Below are positions 15,785 through 20,831 of a DNA stretch of 64,000 nt, piece by piece. Source of the DNA: a virus; IMG/VR virus record IMGVR_UViG_3300036398_001591, positions 1 to 64,000 of that record, one strand, 5' to 3'. How positions within the stretch are numbered: the first letter of the stretch is position 1; each line of letters begins with the position of its first letter. A model generated the notes under the pieces. It did not search any database, had not been told where the DNA came from, and saw nothing but the letters and a program-made list of their open reading frames with translations. The position numbers and the translations under genes are program-made.

Positions 15785-16127
15785 TTCGATACTCATAAAA
15801 AATAACAGGAATAAGATCACTGCCAATTATAGGCTTACTTTCGTAATCCGAACCTTTGACCATTATATCACATCCACAAATTAAATCAATCAATTCTTGG
15901 TCATTTTTGAAAATGTATACCTCATTTACCGATTTTAAATTACTTAACAGTAGGAGTCTTTCATTTTCATTATTGATTGGTCTAGATTCACCTTTTAATT
16001 GTTTGACTCTACTATCACTATCAATACCAACAACCAAAATGTCACCGAGACTTTTGGCATAGTTTAATAGTCCAATATGACCAACATGTAAAATGTCGAA
16101 TGTTCCATTAACAAATATTTTTTTCAT
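15738..16127 (-). CDS. Nucleotidyltransferase, HldE adenylyltransferase-domain-like
   Basis: 129 residues. KKIFVNGTFDILHVGHIGLL holds the H-x-G-H motif, and the chain continues with VVGIDSDSRVKQLKGESRPI as in RfaE2 enzymes. It overlaps the kinase gene by 47 bases. The ATG at 16127 follows tRNA-Phe by 12 bases; the longer frame would run into that tRNA. It should transfer AMP to heptose 1-phosphate. Confidence 0.85.
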   Translation of the reverse strand: MKKIFVNGTFDILHVGHIGLLNYAKSLGDILVVGIDSDSRVKQLKGESRPINNENERLLLLSNLKSVNEVYIFKNDQELIDLICGCDIMVKGSDYESKPIIGSDLIPVIFYEYRNEWSTTKKIQHIINR

Positions 16128-16139
16128 ACAAATATATAT

Positions 16140-16216
16140 TGGTGCCAACTAGAGGAATCGAACCTCTTTCCACGGTTCTTCAGACCGCCGCTATGACCAC
16201 ATCAGCTAAGTTGGCA
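16140..16216 (-). tRNA. tRNA-Phe(GAA)
   Basis: Anticodon loop CTGAAGA, acceptor TGCCAAC/GTTGGCA, T-loop TTCGATT, CCA encoded. Confidence 0.93.
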
Positions 16217-16217
16217 T

Positions 16218-16254
16218 ATGACACACTACTTATCACATTATACGCCGAGTGTCA
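16218..16254. repeat. Inverted repeat ATGACAC...GTGTCAT next to tRNA-Phe
   Basis: A 7-bp inverted repeat whose minus strand also contains TATAAT without a good -35 box. It could be a hairpin spacer or an operator around a weak promoter for tRNA-Phe. Confidence 0.4.
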
Positions 16255-16262
16255 TGGCGATT

Positions 16263-16955
16263 TTATATTTCAAAAAGAGAATTACTTTGTTTATAACTAT
16301 GTGAATATAAAAATTTATTCTTCATACCATCACAATTTAAACGAAATTCTAATCTACGTTTTGGCTTGTAAATTTCTGTTTTACCTACTCTCTTATCAAT
16401 CATAGGTATTTGTACTCCGCGCCCAACCATCAACATTTGTTCAATAAATTCTTTTTCGGATAAATCACTCTGAACTACACTCAATAATGTGTAATAAATT
16501 TCTTGTTTATTTTTATCCCGAATAATAGAAAGCAATTGTAAGTTTTTTGTATTTTTGACCTTTTCATCCAAAGGATCAACAAACATTTTCTTCAATGCAT
16601 TGTAATCACAAGAGTTAAATAGTTCATTAAAATGGTCGTTTTCTTCTTTATTGTTTTGCAAATAACTGGCTTCAGTTGTTAGACCACGTAAATTATTTGA
16701 ACTTACACATTTAACATCTATATCATGTGTTCGTGTACAAACATCAACAACATTATGTCCAGCACCTACCCATCGACCACCTTCTATTGAAAGTGAAACT
16801 ACCTGTTCCATTACGGTTTTTGAAATGTCAACAGGTATATTATATTCATAGAAAGGTTTATAAAAACTTTTCATAATTTCAACAAAGTTATTATTGAAAT
16901 TTTTTCCTAATATACTATCGTATTCAAAATGTGGTGTTGGAATAATCTTATACAT
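16263..16955 (-). CDS. Hypothetical protein, possible PD-(D/E)xK nuclease
   Basis: 230 residues, no relative recognised. Residues around 65-85 (GAGHNVVDVCTRTHDIDVKC) contain a D-x-D-V-K pattern on a beta strand that could be the D-x-K metal site of a restriction-type nuclease; an upstream acidic residue (SIEGGRW) could complete it. The C-terminus is basic (KPKRRLEFR). Placed between tRNA-Val and tRNA-Phe. Function is a guess from one motif. Confidence 0.55.
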   Translation of the reverse strand: MYKIIPTPHFEYDSILGKNFNNNFVEIMKSFYKPFYEYNIPVDISKTVMEQVVSLSIEGGRWVGAGHNVVDVCTRTHDIDVKCVSSNNLRGLTTEASYLQNNKEENDHFNELFNSCDYNALKKMFVDPLDEKVKNTKNLQLLSIIRDKNKQEIYYTLLSVVQSDLSEKEFIEQMLMVGRGVQIPMIDKRVGKTEIYKPKRRLEFRLNCDGMKNKFLYSHSYKQSNSLFEI

Positions 16956-16960
16956 AAACT

Positions 16961-17035
16961 TGGTACCTTGTGACGGGATCGAACCGCCGACCTTCTCCTT
17001 GTAAGGGAGGCACTCTACCGCTGAGTTAACAAGGC
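16961..17035 (-). tRNA. tRNA-Val(TAC)
   Basis: Anticodon stem-loop CCTCC-CTTACAA-GGAGA, T-loop TTCGATC, acceptor GCCTTGT/ACAAGGT, CCA encoded. It abuts the stop codon of the GroES-like gene. Confidence 0.93.
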
Positions 17036-17275
17036 TTATTCAAATACTGCAATCACATCATCAATGTGAATGCGATAGGTTTCTTTTTCAATTTTATATG
17101 CTTTGTTCCAATTAATCAATAGTTCTTCACCAATTGAAATAGAATCATCACCTGTTGCAACAACAATTGCACGGTCTGGTTCAATCGAACTCTGTAGAAT
17201 AATACCACCAGAGGAAAGTTTCTCTGGTGTTTTTCGTTCAATAATAACATTTTTATTCAATGGAACATACGTCAT
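17036..17275 (-). CDS. GroES-like co-chaperonin (gp31 role)
   Basis: 79 residues, slightly shorter than GroES (97). PLNKNVIIERKTPEKLSSGG followed by IILQSS forms the GroES core start and mobile-loop region; the end IHIDDVIAVFE matches the GroES C-terminal strand. T4 gp31 replaces GroES for folding gp23; this protein probably does the same with host GroEL for the capsid protein at 40424. It ends directly at tRNA-Val. Confidence 0.85.
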   Translation of the reverse strand: MTYVPLNKNVIIERKTPEKLSSGGIILQSSIEPDRAIVVATGDDSISIGEELLINWNKAYKIEKETYRIHIDDVIAVFE

Positions 17276-17294
17276 AAAATATCCTTAATAAAAT

Positions 17295-17369
17295 TGGGCA
17301 GAAGTAAGGGAATCGAACCCTTGATATCGGAATCACAACCCGAGGTTTTACCACTAAACTAACAACTGC
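17295..17369 (-). tRNA. tRNA-His(GTG)
   Basis: Anticodon loop TTGTGAT. Has the His-specific extra G(-1) opposite discriminator C73, CCA encoded. Two T-T mismatches in the acceptor stem. Confidence 0.88.
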
Positions 17370-17377
17370 ATAAAAAC

Positions 17378-17451
17378 TGGAGCGGGTAGAGAGAATCGAA
17401 CTCTCACATTAACCTTGGCAAGGTCATAAGCTACCATTACATCATACCCGC
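17378..17451 (-). tRNA. tRNA-Gly(GCC)
   Basis: Anticodon loop TTGCCAA, acceptor GCGGGTA/TACCCGC, U73 typical of Gly, CCA encoded. Confidence 0.93.
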
Positions 17452-17457
17452 ATCACA

Positions 17458-17943
17458 TTAAGCAACCATTTCTTGTTCTGCAAGAATCCGCTTTAGACGG
17501 TCTGCACAAAAAGAAGCGGCTGGTGCATCTGGTTTAACCATTGGTGTCATGTTACATGTACCTTTGATATAACCAATTGCTTGTTGAACAACACAAGAAG
17601 AACCATGTTCATCAGACTTGTTAAGGTCCAGGTGAACTTCAACATGCCGATCTTCCAACACATCTTGCAATTCTTGAAACAGTTCGGATACTTTGTAAAC
17701 TTCTGTCATCAAACGCATTGCAGGTTTGGATTTTTTGTGGTCATAATCCAATTCACGATCAACAAATCCGAAGATTTTACAACCGTGGCGACCATCGATA
17801 TGAACCACGACAGCCAAAGCGTAATCTGCATACCAAACGCCGTTAACACGCATACGTTCGGAATCCGCACCAAGGTAAACACGTGTGTCTGAACCTTGAG
17901 CCATAATAAAATCTTTTACTTTTTGGATATCAAAATTTTTCAT
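17458..17943 (-). CDS. YkuK/DUF458-family RNase H-like protein
   Basis: 161 residues. TRVYLGADSERMR and ALAVVVHIDGRHGCKIFGF form the first two strands of the RNase H-like fold of the DUF458 (YkuK) family; HVEVHLDLNKSDEHGSS gives the second acidic strand and KPDAPAASFCADR the C-terminal helix. The conserved Asp residues suggest metal binding, possibly a nuclease acting on RNA. Lies between tRNA-Gly and tRNA-Trp, in keeping with a tRNA-related job, which is inference. Confidence 0.8.
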   Translation of the reverse strand: MKNFDIQKVKDFIMAQGSDTRVYLGADSERMRVNGVWYADYALAVVVHIDGRHGCKIFGFVDRELDYDHKKSKPAMRLMTEVYKVSELFQELQDVLEDRHVEVHLDLNKSDEHGSSCVVQQAIGYIKGTCNMTPMVKPDAPAASFCADRLKRILAEQEMVA

Positions 17944-17957
17944 ATCATTTCCTTTAA

Positions 17958-18031
17958 TGGCATCCCGCGAGAGATTCGAACTCCCACCAAGGGTTTTGGA
18001 GACCCGTATGCTGCCGTTACACTAGCGAGAT
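17958..18031 (-). tRNA. tRNA-Trp(CCA)
   Basis: Anticodon loop CTCCAAA, acceptor ATCTCGC/GCGGGAT, G73, CCA encoded. The 5' end overlaps the stop of the next gene by 10 bases. Confidence 0.93.
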
Positions 18032-18243
18032 ATATTTTTTATTGCTTGAGTTTCATCATTATATCTTGTTGTTTTATCCACTTCTGAATTTTTCAACTTG
18101 ACACTTTCAAATGCTTCATCCTCAATTTTTTGATCTTCTTCTTCTTTCAAATCACGACAAAAGATTGCATCCCAACGTTTTGAGTATTCGTCATTTGCAA
18201 TGCTGAATGGTCGTGGGCTTGAACCTTTTCCACCATCACTCAT
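18022..18243 (-). CDS. Small conserved T4-like phage protein
   Basis: 73 residues beginning MSDGGKGSSPRPFSIAN and containing SKRWDAIFC, a start pattern I recognise from small proteins of many T4-like and other phages. The rest is acidic and helical. No function known. The stop codon falls inside tRNA-Trp, so mRNA and tRNA processing compete. Confidence 0.72.
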   Translation of the reverse strand: MSDGGKGSSPRPFSIANDEYSKRWDAIFCRDLKEEEDQKIEDEAFESVKLKNSEVDKTTRYNDETQAIKNISR

Positions 18244-18263
18244 ATCTAACTCCTATAAAAAAA

Positions 18264-18338
18264 TGGCCGGTCCTGAGAGAATCAAACTCCCACTTCAAGG
18301 TTCGTAGCCTTGTGTAATATTCATTTTACTAAGGACCG
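18264..18338 (-). tRNA. tRNA-Arg(ACG)
   Basis: Anticodon loop CTACGAA, acceptor CGGTCCT/AGGACCG, T-loop TTTGATT, CCA encoded. A34 implies use of host TadA to make inosine. Confidence 0.92.
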
Positions 18339-18341
18339 AAT

Positions 18342-18416
18342 TGGTGGTGCTAGAAGGTACCGAGCCTTCCTCATCGGCTTATGAAACCGTTACGCATCCG
18401 TCTACGTCATAGCACC
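18342..18416 (-). tRNA. tRNA-Met(CAT), or Ile2
   Basis: Anticodon loop TTCATAA, acceptor GGTGCTA/TAGCACC, T-loop CTCGGTA, CCA encoded. The CAT anticodon alone cannot separate elongator Met from lysidine-type Ile. Confidence 0.85.
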
Positions 18417-18422
18417 GAAATA

Positions 18423-18497
18423 TGGTGGAAGTACGGGGAATCGAACCCCGAACTGTAACTTGCAAGGCTACTGCGTTCCCAATTACGCCATACCCCC
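18423..18497 (-). tRNA. tRNA-Ala(TGC)
   Basis: Anticodon stem-loop GTAGC-CTTGCAA-GTTAC, acceptor GGGGGTA/TACTTCC, T-loop TTCGATT, CCA encoded. The acceptor has two G-U pairs, including the G3-U70 position used by AlaRS. Confidence 0.93.
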
Positions 18498-18503
18498 ATA
18501 TAC

Positions 18504-18571
18504 AACAGAGTAGTTTTTTGCGGTTTCAATTACAAGTTGAATGCTTTTATTTGCTGAACCTACTCTAAAAC
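18504..18571 (-). ncRNA. Structured element E4 (short form)
   Basis: Ends pair as AGAGTAG/CTACTCT (18507-18513, 18560-18566) with the same flanks as E1-E3 (GTTTT at the 5' side, GTTCAGCAAA after the stem). The inside is a single hairpin, TTCAA-CTTGTAA-TTGAA, with no T-arm. It fills a tRNA-sized slot between tRNA-Asn and tRNA-Ala. Confidence 0.6.
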
Positions 18572-18647
18572 TGGCTCCGGTCTCAGGATTCGAACCTGAC
18601 TTCAAGGATTAACAGTCCTCCGCCCACACCTAGTTTGCTTCACCGGA
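18572..18647 (-). tRNA. tRNA-Asn(GTT)
   Basis: Anticodon loop CTGTTAA, acceptor TCCGGTG/GACCGGA, G73, CCA encoded. Bracketed by elements E5 and E4. Confidence 0.92.
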
Positions 18648-18655
18648 ATAAAAAT

Positions 18656-18726
18656 AACAGGATGATTTTTGTCGCTAGACAACCAAAAAGTTTAGCTAAT
18701 TTTATTTGCTGTACTCATCCTAAAAA
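18656..18726 (-). ncRNA. Structured element E5 (short form)
   Basis: Ends pair as AGGATGA/TCATCCT (18659-18665, 18715-18721), again with GTTTTTAG and GTACAGCAAA flanks. The inside has an imperfect GCTA-AAC/GTT-TAGC hairpin. The arm sequence differs from the other copies but pairing is kept, which is covariation. Confidence 0.6.
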
Positions 18727-18727
18727 C

Positions 18728-18801
18728 TGGTCTCGATGGCAAGAATCGAACTTGCGCTACATGGTCCCAAACCACGGGTGATGCCATTTCACTACACCGA
18801 G
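18728..18801 (-). tRNA. tRNA-Pro(TGG)
   Basis: Anticodon loop TTTGGGA, acceptor CTCGGTG/CATCGAG, CCA encoded. Confidence 0.92.
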
Positions 18802-18806
18802 AAAAC

Positions 18807-18872
18807 TGGAGCAGTCACTACGATTCCCACGTAGATAATGGGTGGACCCCATCACGGTTAATATCCGACTGC
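18807..18872 (-). tRNA. Degenerate tRNA-Gly(TCC)-like RNA lacking a D-arm
   Basis: 66 nt. A 7-bp acceptor stem GCAGTCG/TGACTGC, U73 and CCA are intact and the T-stem CTACG/CGTAG is perfect, but the T-loop is TGGGAAT and not TTCGAAT, the D-arm is reduced to about ten bases, and the anticodon loop GGTCCAC has G33 in place of U33. A normal Gly(TCC) is next door. It may be a decaying copy or a non-decoding tRNA mimic. Confidence 0.6.
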
Positions 18873-18879
18873 ATAAAAC

Positions 18880-18953
18880 TGGAGCGGAGTGAGAGAATCG
18901 AACTCTCAACAACAGATTGGAAATCTGTAGTTTTACCATTAAACTAACCCCGC
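18880..18953 (-). tRNA. tRNA-Gly(TCC)
   Basis: Anticodon loop TTTCCAA, acceptor GCGGGGT/ACTCCGC, U73, T-loop TTCGATT, CCA encoded. Confidence 0.93.
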
Positions 18954-18961
18954 AAAAAACT

Positions 18962-19035
18962 TGGTGCCCCATGACAGAATCGAACTGCCGTAACCTGATT
19001 ACAAAACAGGTGTAATACCATTATACTAATAGGGC
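18962..19035 (-). tRNA. tRNA-Thr(TGT)
   Basis: Anticodon loop TTTGTAA closed by CCTG/CAGG, acceptor GCCCTAT/ATGGGGC, CCA encoded. Confidence 0.9.
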
Positions 19036-19040
19036 GAAAC

Positions 19041-19114
19041 TGGTAGCGGGTGACAGATTCGAACTGCCGATGCACCTGGCTTATGAGACCGGTGTGGTGG
19101 CCACCCTACCCGCA
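19041..19114 (-). tRNA. tRNA-Met(CAT), initiator-like
   Basis: Anticodon loop CTCATAA. Bases 1 and 72 are T-T and do not pair, the property that marks initiator tRNAs for formylation; the other six acceptor pairs are intact. A sigma70 promoter sits so close that transcription should begin at the tRNA 5' end. Confidence 0.8.
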
Positions 19115-19120
19115 AATCTT

Positions 19121-19149
19121 ATTATAACATACTCTATATATGTTGGCAA
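19121..19149 (-). promoter_or_regulatory. Sigma70-type promoter for the initiator-like tRNA and genes below it
   Basis: TTGCCA - 17 bases - TATAAT on the minus strand. With a start 6-7 bases past the -10 box, the RNA would begin at base 1 of the tRNA at 19114, leaving no 5' leader. Confidence 0.8.
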
Positions 19150-19150
19150 C

Positions 19151-19238
19151 TGGTGGAGCCTGAAGGAATCGAACCATCCGCCAACCACCCTTCAATTAAA
19201 GGCAACGGATTTACAGTCCGCTGAAGGGAACAGGCTCC
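19151..19238 (-). tRNA. tRNA-Tyr(GTA)
   Basis: 88 nt class II tRNA. Anticodon loop CTGTAAA, acceptor GGAGCCT/AGGCTCC, long variable arm, CCA encoded. Confidence 0.92.
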
Positions 19239-19244
19239 TAAAAC

Positions 19245-19319
19245 TGGTACCGATGGACAATTTCGAAATGTCGGCCTTTCGCTTATCAAGCGAATGCTCT
19301 TCCTCTGAGCTACATCGGT
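19245..19319 (-). tRNA. tRNA-Ile(GAT)
   Basis: Anticodon stem-loop TTCGC-TTGATAA-GCGAA, acceptor ACCGATG/CATCGGT, T-loop TTCGAAA, CCA encoded. Confidence 0.92.
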
Positions 19320-19325
19320 AAAAAC

Positions 19326-19400
19326 TGGCGGTCCTAAGGGGTAACGATCCCCTTCTTTTGGCGTGACAAGCCAACGTGCGTCCATGAACACTTTAGAACC
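19326..19400 (-). tRNA. tRNA-Asp(GTC)
   Basis: Anticodon stem-loop TTGGC-TTGTCAC-GCCAA, acceptor GGTTCTA/TAGGACC, G73, unusual T-loop ATCGTTA, CCA encoded. Confidence 0.9.
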
Positions 19401-19407
19401 TAAAACA

Positions 19408-19483
19408 TGGTGCCCTAGGAGAGACTCGAACTCTCAGAACCTGGTTTCTAAGACCAGTACGTATACCATTCCGTCACCAGGGC
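19408..19483 (-). tRNA. tRNA-Leu(TAG)
   Basis: Anticodon stem-loop CTGGT-CTTAGAA-ACCAG, acceptor GCCCTGG/CTAGGGC, CCA encoded. Short variable loop, as in Leu(CAA). Confidence 0.9.
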
Positions 19484-19493
19484 AAAAATCCTT

Positions 19494-19568
19494 TGGTGTG
19501 GGTGGAGAATTTCGAAATCTCGACTCTCTGGTTAAAAGCCAGATACTCTGCCTCTGAGTTACACCCAC
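19494..19568 (-). tRNA. tRNA-Lys(TTT)
   Basis: Anticodon stem-loop TCTGG-CTTTTAA-CCAGA, acceptor GTGGGTG/CACCCAC, CCA encoded. Confidence 0.93.
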
Positions 19569-19572
19569 ATAT

Positions 19573-19627
19573 TACCATATTAAAACATACTGCGTATTTT
19601 CAGCCAGTAGTGTGCTTTAATATGGTA
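19573..19627 (-). repeat. Spacer hairpin that includes the CCA end of tRNA-Glu
   Basis: TACCATATTAAA (19573-19584) pairs perfectly with TTTAATATGGTA (19616-19627), and an inner CATACTG/CAGTA-TG stem extends it. The arm contains the encoded CCA of tRNA-Glu (19623-19625), so the fold would sequester that end until processing. Confidence 0.7.
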
Positions 19628-19697
19628 CTCCGTACCAGAATCGAACTGGTCTTATCGGGTTGAAAACCCGGTGTCCTAACCGATAGACGAACGGAGT
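19623..19697 (-). tRNA. tRNA-Glu(TTC)
   Basis: Anticodon loop TTTTCAA, acceptor ACTCCGT/ACGGAGT, T-loop TTCGATT, CCA encoded. First gene after the promoter at 19755-19782. Confidence 0.92.
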
Positions 19698-19710
19698 AAA
19701 AATTACACTT

Positions 19711-19725
19711 AACTTTTTAAAGAAC
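19711..19725 (-). promoter_or_regulatory. boxA-like antitermination site in the tRNA-Glu leader
   Basis: Minus strand GTTCTTTAAAAAGTT, matching the rrn boxA consensus (GYTCTTTAANA) bound by NusB-S10. An identical 15-mer is in the tRNA-Gln leader (20690-20704). It lies between promoter and first tRNA, as in rRNA operons. Confidence 0.7.
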
Positions 19726-19754
19726 ATTTGATTGATTTCTCAATTCATGGATGA

Positions 19755-19782
19755 ATTATAGCACAACCAGAATCTTTGTCAA
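19755..19782 (-). promoter_or_regulatory. Sigma70-type promoter for the tRNA-Glu sub-operon
   Basis: TTGACA - 16 bases - TATAAT, a consensus promoter. The upstream sequence (TTACAACAACATG) and the AAAGATT after the -35 box are shared with the promoter at 20712-20739, indicating duplication. Confidence 0.88.
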
Positions 19783-19814
19783 CCATGTTGTTGTAATTTA
19801 ACAACAACTAAATT

Positions 19815-19890
19815 TGGAGTCGGTGACAGGATTCGAACCTGCATGTAACGGATTTGCAATCCGCTCCCTAGCCTTTCGGGTCACACCGAC
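19815..19890 (-). tRNA. tRNA-Cys(GCA)
   Basis: Anticodon stem-loop GCGGA-TTGCAAA-TCCGT, acceptor GTCGGTG/CACCGAC, U73 expected for Cys, CCA encoded. Confidence 0.93.
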
Positions 19891-19891
19891 A

Positions 19892-20080
19892 TTAATCTTT
19901 TTTGCGAGATATCCATCCATTGTACAACGGATCTTTCACCTCATCAACACCGAACTTACCAACAACTTCAAAGTCTGTACCTTTGATAGTCACAAACTCA
20001 TTCATATGTTTAGCAAGATTCATTGCTTCGGCGAGTGTAAGAACCTTAAATGATTCTTCTTTTCCTATCACTTTAAACAT
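19892..20080 (-). CDS. Hypothetical small protein
   Basis: 62 residues (MFKVIGKEESFKVLTLAE...). The ATG at 20080 has AAAGG at good spacing; a GTG two codons earlier is possible. Alternating beta and helix, with KGTDFEVVGKFG. No family recognised. Sits between tRNA-Ile(TAT) and tRNA-Cys, 1 base before the latter. Confidence 0.65.
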   Translation of the reverse strand: MFKVIGKEESFKVLTLAEAMNLAKHMNEFVTIKGTDFEVVGKFGVDEVKDPLYNGWISRKKD

Positions 20081-20094
20081 ACTCACCTTTCATT

Positions 20095-20185
20095 TGGTAC
20101 CTCGACTGAGAATCGAACTCAGATGAACCAATTATCTGTTGCTTACGGGATATAAATCCGCCGTTTTACCATTAAACTACCGAGG
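20095..20185 (-). tRNA. tRNA with TAT anticodon (Ile?), long variable region
   Basis: 91 nt. Acceptor GCCTCGG/TCGAGGT, T-arm CTGAG-TTCGATT-CTCAG and CCA are sound. The best anticodon arm is GCGGA-TTTATAT-CCCGT, giving TAT (Ile, AUA codons) but with an A-C mismatch next to the loop. The variable region is about 22 bases, a class II feature not usual for Ile. Identity is uncertain. Confidence 0.65.
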
Positions 20186-20187
20186 CA

Positions 20188-20277
20188 TGGTGGAGAGTCT
20201 GGGAGTCGAACCCAGTGACCTTATCTCTAAAGCCTGCGGTTTAGCAAACCGGTGCATTACCATCCTGCCCACTCTCC
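20188..20277 (-). tRNA. tRNA-Ser(GCT)
   Basis: 90 nt class II tRNA. Anticodon loop TTGCTAA, acceptor GGAGAGT/ACTCTCC, CCA encoded. Its 5' half is also the 3' end of the coding sequence 20241-20417. Confidence 0.92.
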
Positions 20278-20417
20278 AATTCTTCAATCCTATTTGCCGC
20301 TTCTTCAAGCAAATCGGCAATTCTATCTGGTGCATTTTCTTGCACAGACTTCCTTGTAGGAATTTGCCTACGAATTTCGGCACGTTTTCTCAAACGAAAA
20401 ACTAAATCTTCATTCAT
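20241..20417 (-). CDS. Small helical phage protein overlapping tRNA-Ser
   Basis: 58 residues: MNEDLVFRLRKRAEIRRQ, then DRIADLLEEAANRIEELE, a leucine-rich helix pattern common in small proteins of diverse phages. AGGAG lies 6 bases before the ATG. The last 37 bases, including the stop, are the 5' half of tRNA-Ser(GCT). Function unknown; a short coiled coil is likely. Confidence 0.72.
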   Translation of the reverse strand: MNEDLVFRLRKRAEIRRQIPTRKSVQENAPDRIADLLEEAANRIEELESGQDGNAPVC

Positions 20418-20432
20418 AAGAACTCCTAAAAT

Positions 20433-20524
20433 TGGTGGAAACGGTGAGATTCGAACTCACGGACCCATTTCTGAATCGACAGTTTTCAAGACTGTAGCAA
20501 TAAACCGGACTCTGCCACGTTTCC
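20433..20524 (-). tRNA. tRNA-Ser(TGA)
   Basis: 92 nt class II tRNA. Anticodon stem-loop ACAGT-CTTGAAA-ACTGT, acceptor GGAAACG/CGTTTCC, CCA encoded. Confidence 0.93.
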
Positions 20525-20530
20525 AATTAA

Positions 20531-20605
20531 CCATATAAAAACACATTGTTACACCCAATAGGATAATAATCCTCATACGAGAATCACCAATGTGTTTCTA
20601 TATGG
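20531..20605 (-). repeat. 18-bp spacer hairpin that includes the CCA end of tRNA-Gln
   Basis: Arms 20531-20548 and 20588-20605 pair over 18 bp in the minus-strand RNA (one G-U pair). The tip has a second hairpin, AGGAT-AATA-ATCCT. The outermost three bases are the encoded CCA of tRNA-Gln. Same design as 19573-19627. Confidence 0.75.
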
Positions 20606-20676
20606 CACCCGAAATAAGAATCGAACTTATACTAACAGAGTCAAAGTCTGCTGTGCTACCACTACACCATTCGGGA
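20603..20676 (-). tRNA. tRNA-Gln(TTG)
   Basis: Anticodon loop CTTTGAC, acceptor TCCCGAA/TTCGGGT with an unpaired first position (weak 1-72 pair is usual for Gln), G73, CCA encoded. First tRNA after the promoter at 20712-20739. Confidence 0.92.
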
Positions 20677-20689
20677 TCAAATTACACTT

Positions 20690-20704
20690 AACTTTTTAAA
20701 GAAC
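20690..20704 (-). promoter_or_regulatory. boxA-like antitermination site in the tRNA-Gln leader
   Basis: Minus strand GTTCTTTAAAAAGTT, identical to 19711-19725 and followed in both leaders by AAGTGTAATTT before the first tRNA. Confidence 0.7.
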
Positions 20705-20711
20705 TGTGTGT

Positions 20712-20739
20712 ATTGTACATGATTCTTAATCTTTGTCAA
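20712..20739 (-). promoter_or_regulatory. Sigma70-type promoter for the tRNA-Gln sub-operon
   Basis: TTGACA - 16 bases - TACAAT on the minus strand; TTACAACAACATG upstream and AAAGATT in the spacer are shared with 19755-19782. Confidence 0.85.
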
Positions 20740-20770
20740 TACATGTTGTTGTAAGATTACAACACTTCCA

Positions 20771-20805
20771 AACAAAAAACCCTCAGAACTTTCGTTGTGA
20801 GGGTT
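20771..20805 (-). terminator. Intrinsic terminator of the small RNA unit
   Basis: AACCCTCA...TGAGGGTT, 8 bp, followed on the minus strand by TTTTTTGTTTGG. It separates the 20806-20948 transcript from the tRNA promoter below. Confidence 0.85.
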
Positions 20806-20831
20806 GTGAAACTTTAGTTTACTTTTATGTA

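Noticed and set aside
13463-18571. GTTTTAGAGTAGG ends resemble the start of a type II CRISPR repeat (GTTTTAGAG...).
   Set aside because: Copies are not evenly spaced, have no spacers of constant length, arms vary with kept pairing, and no cas gene is present.
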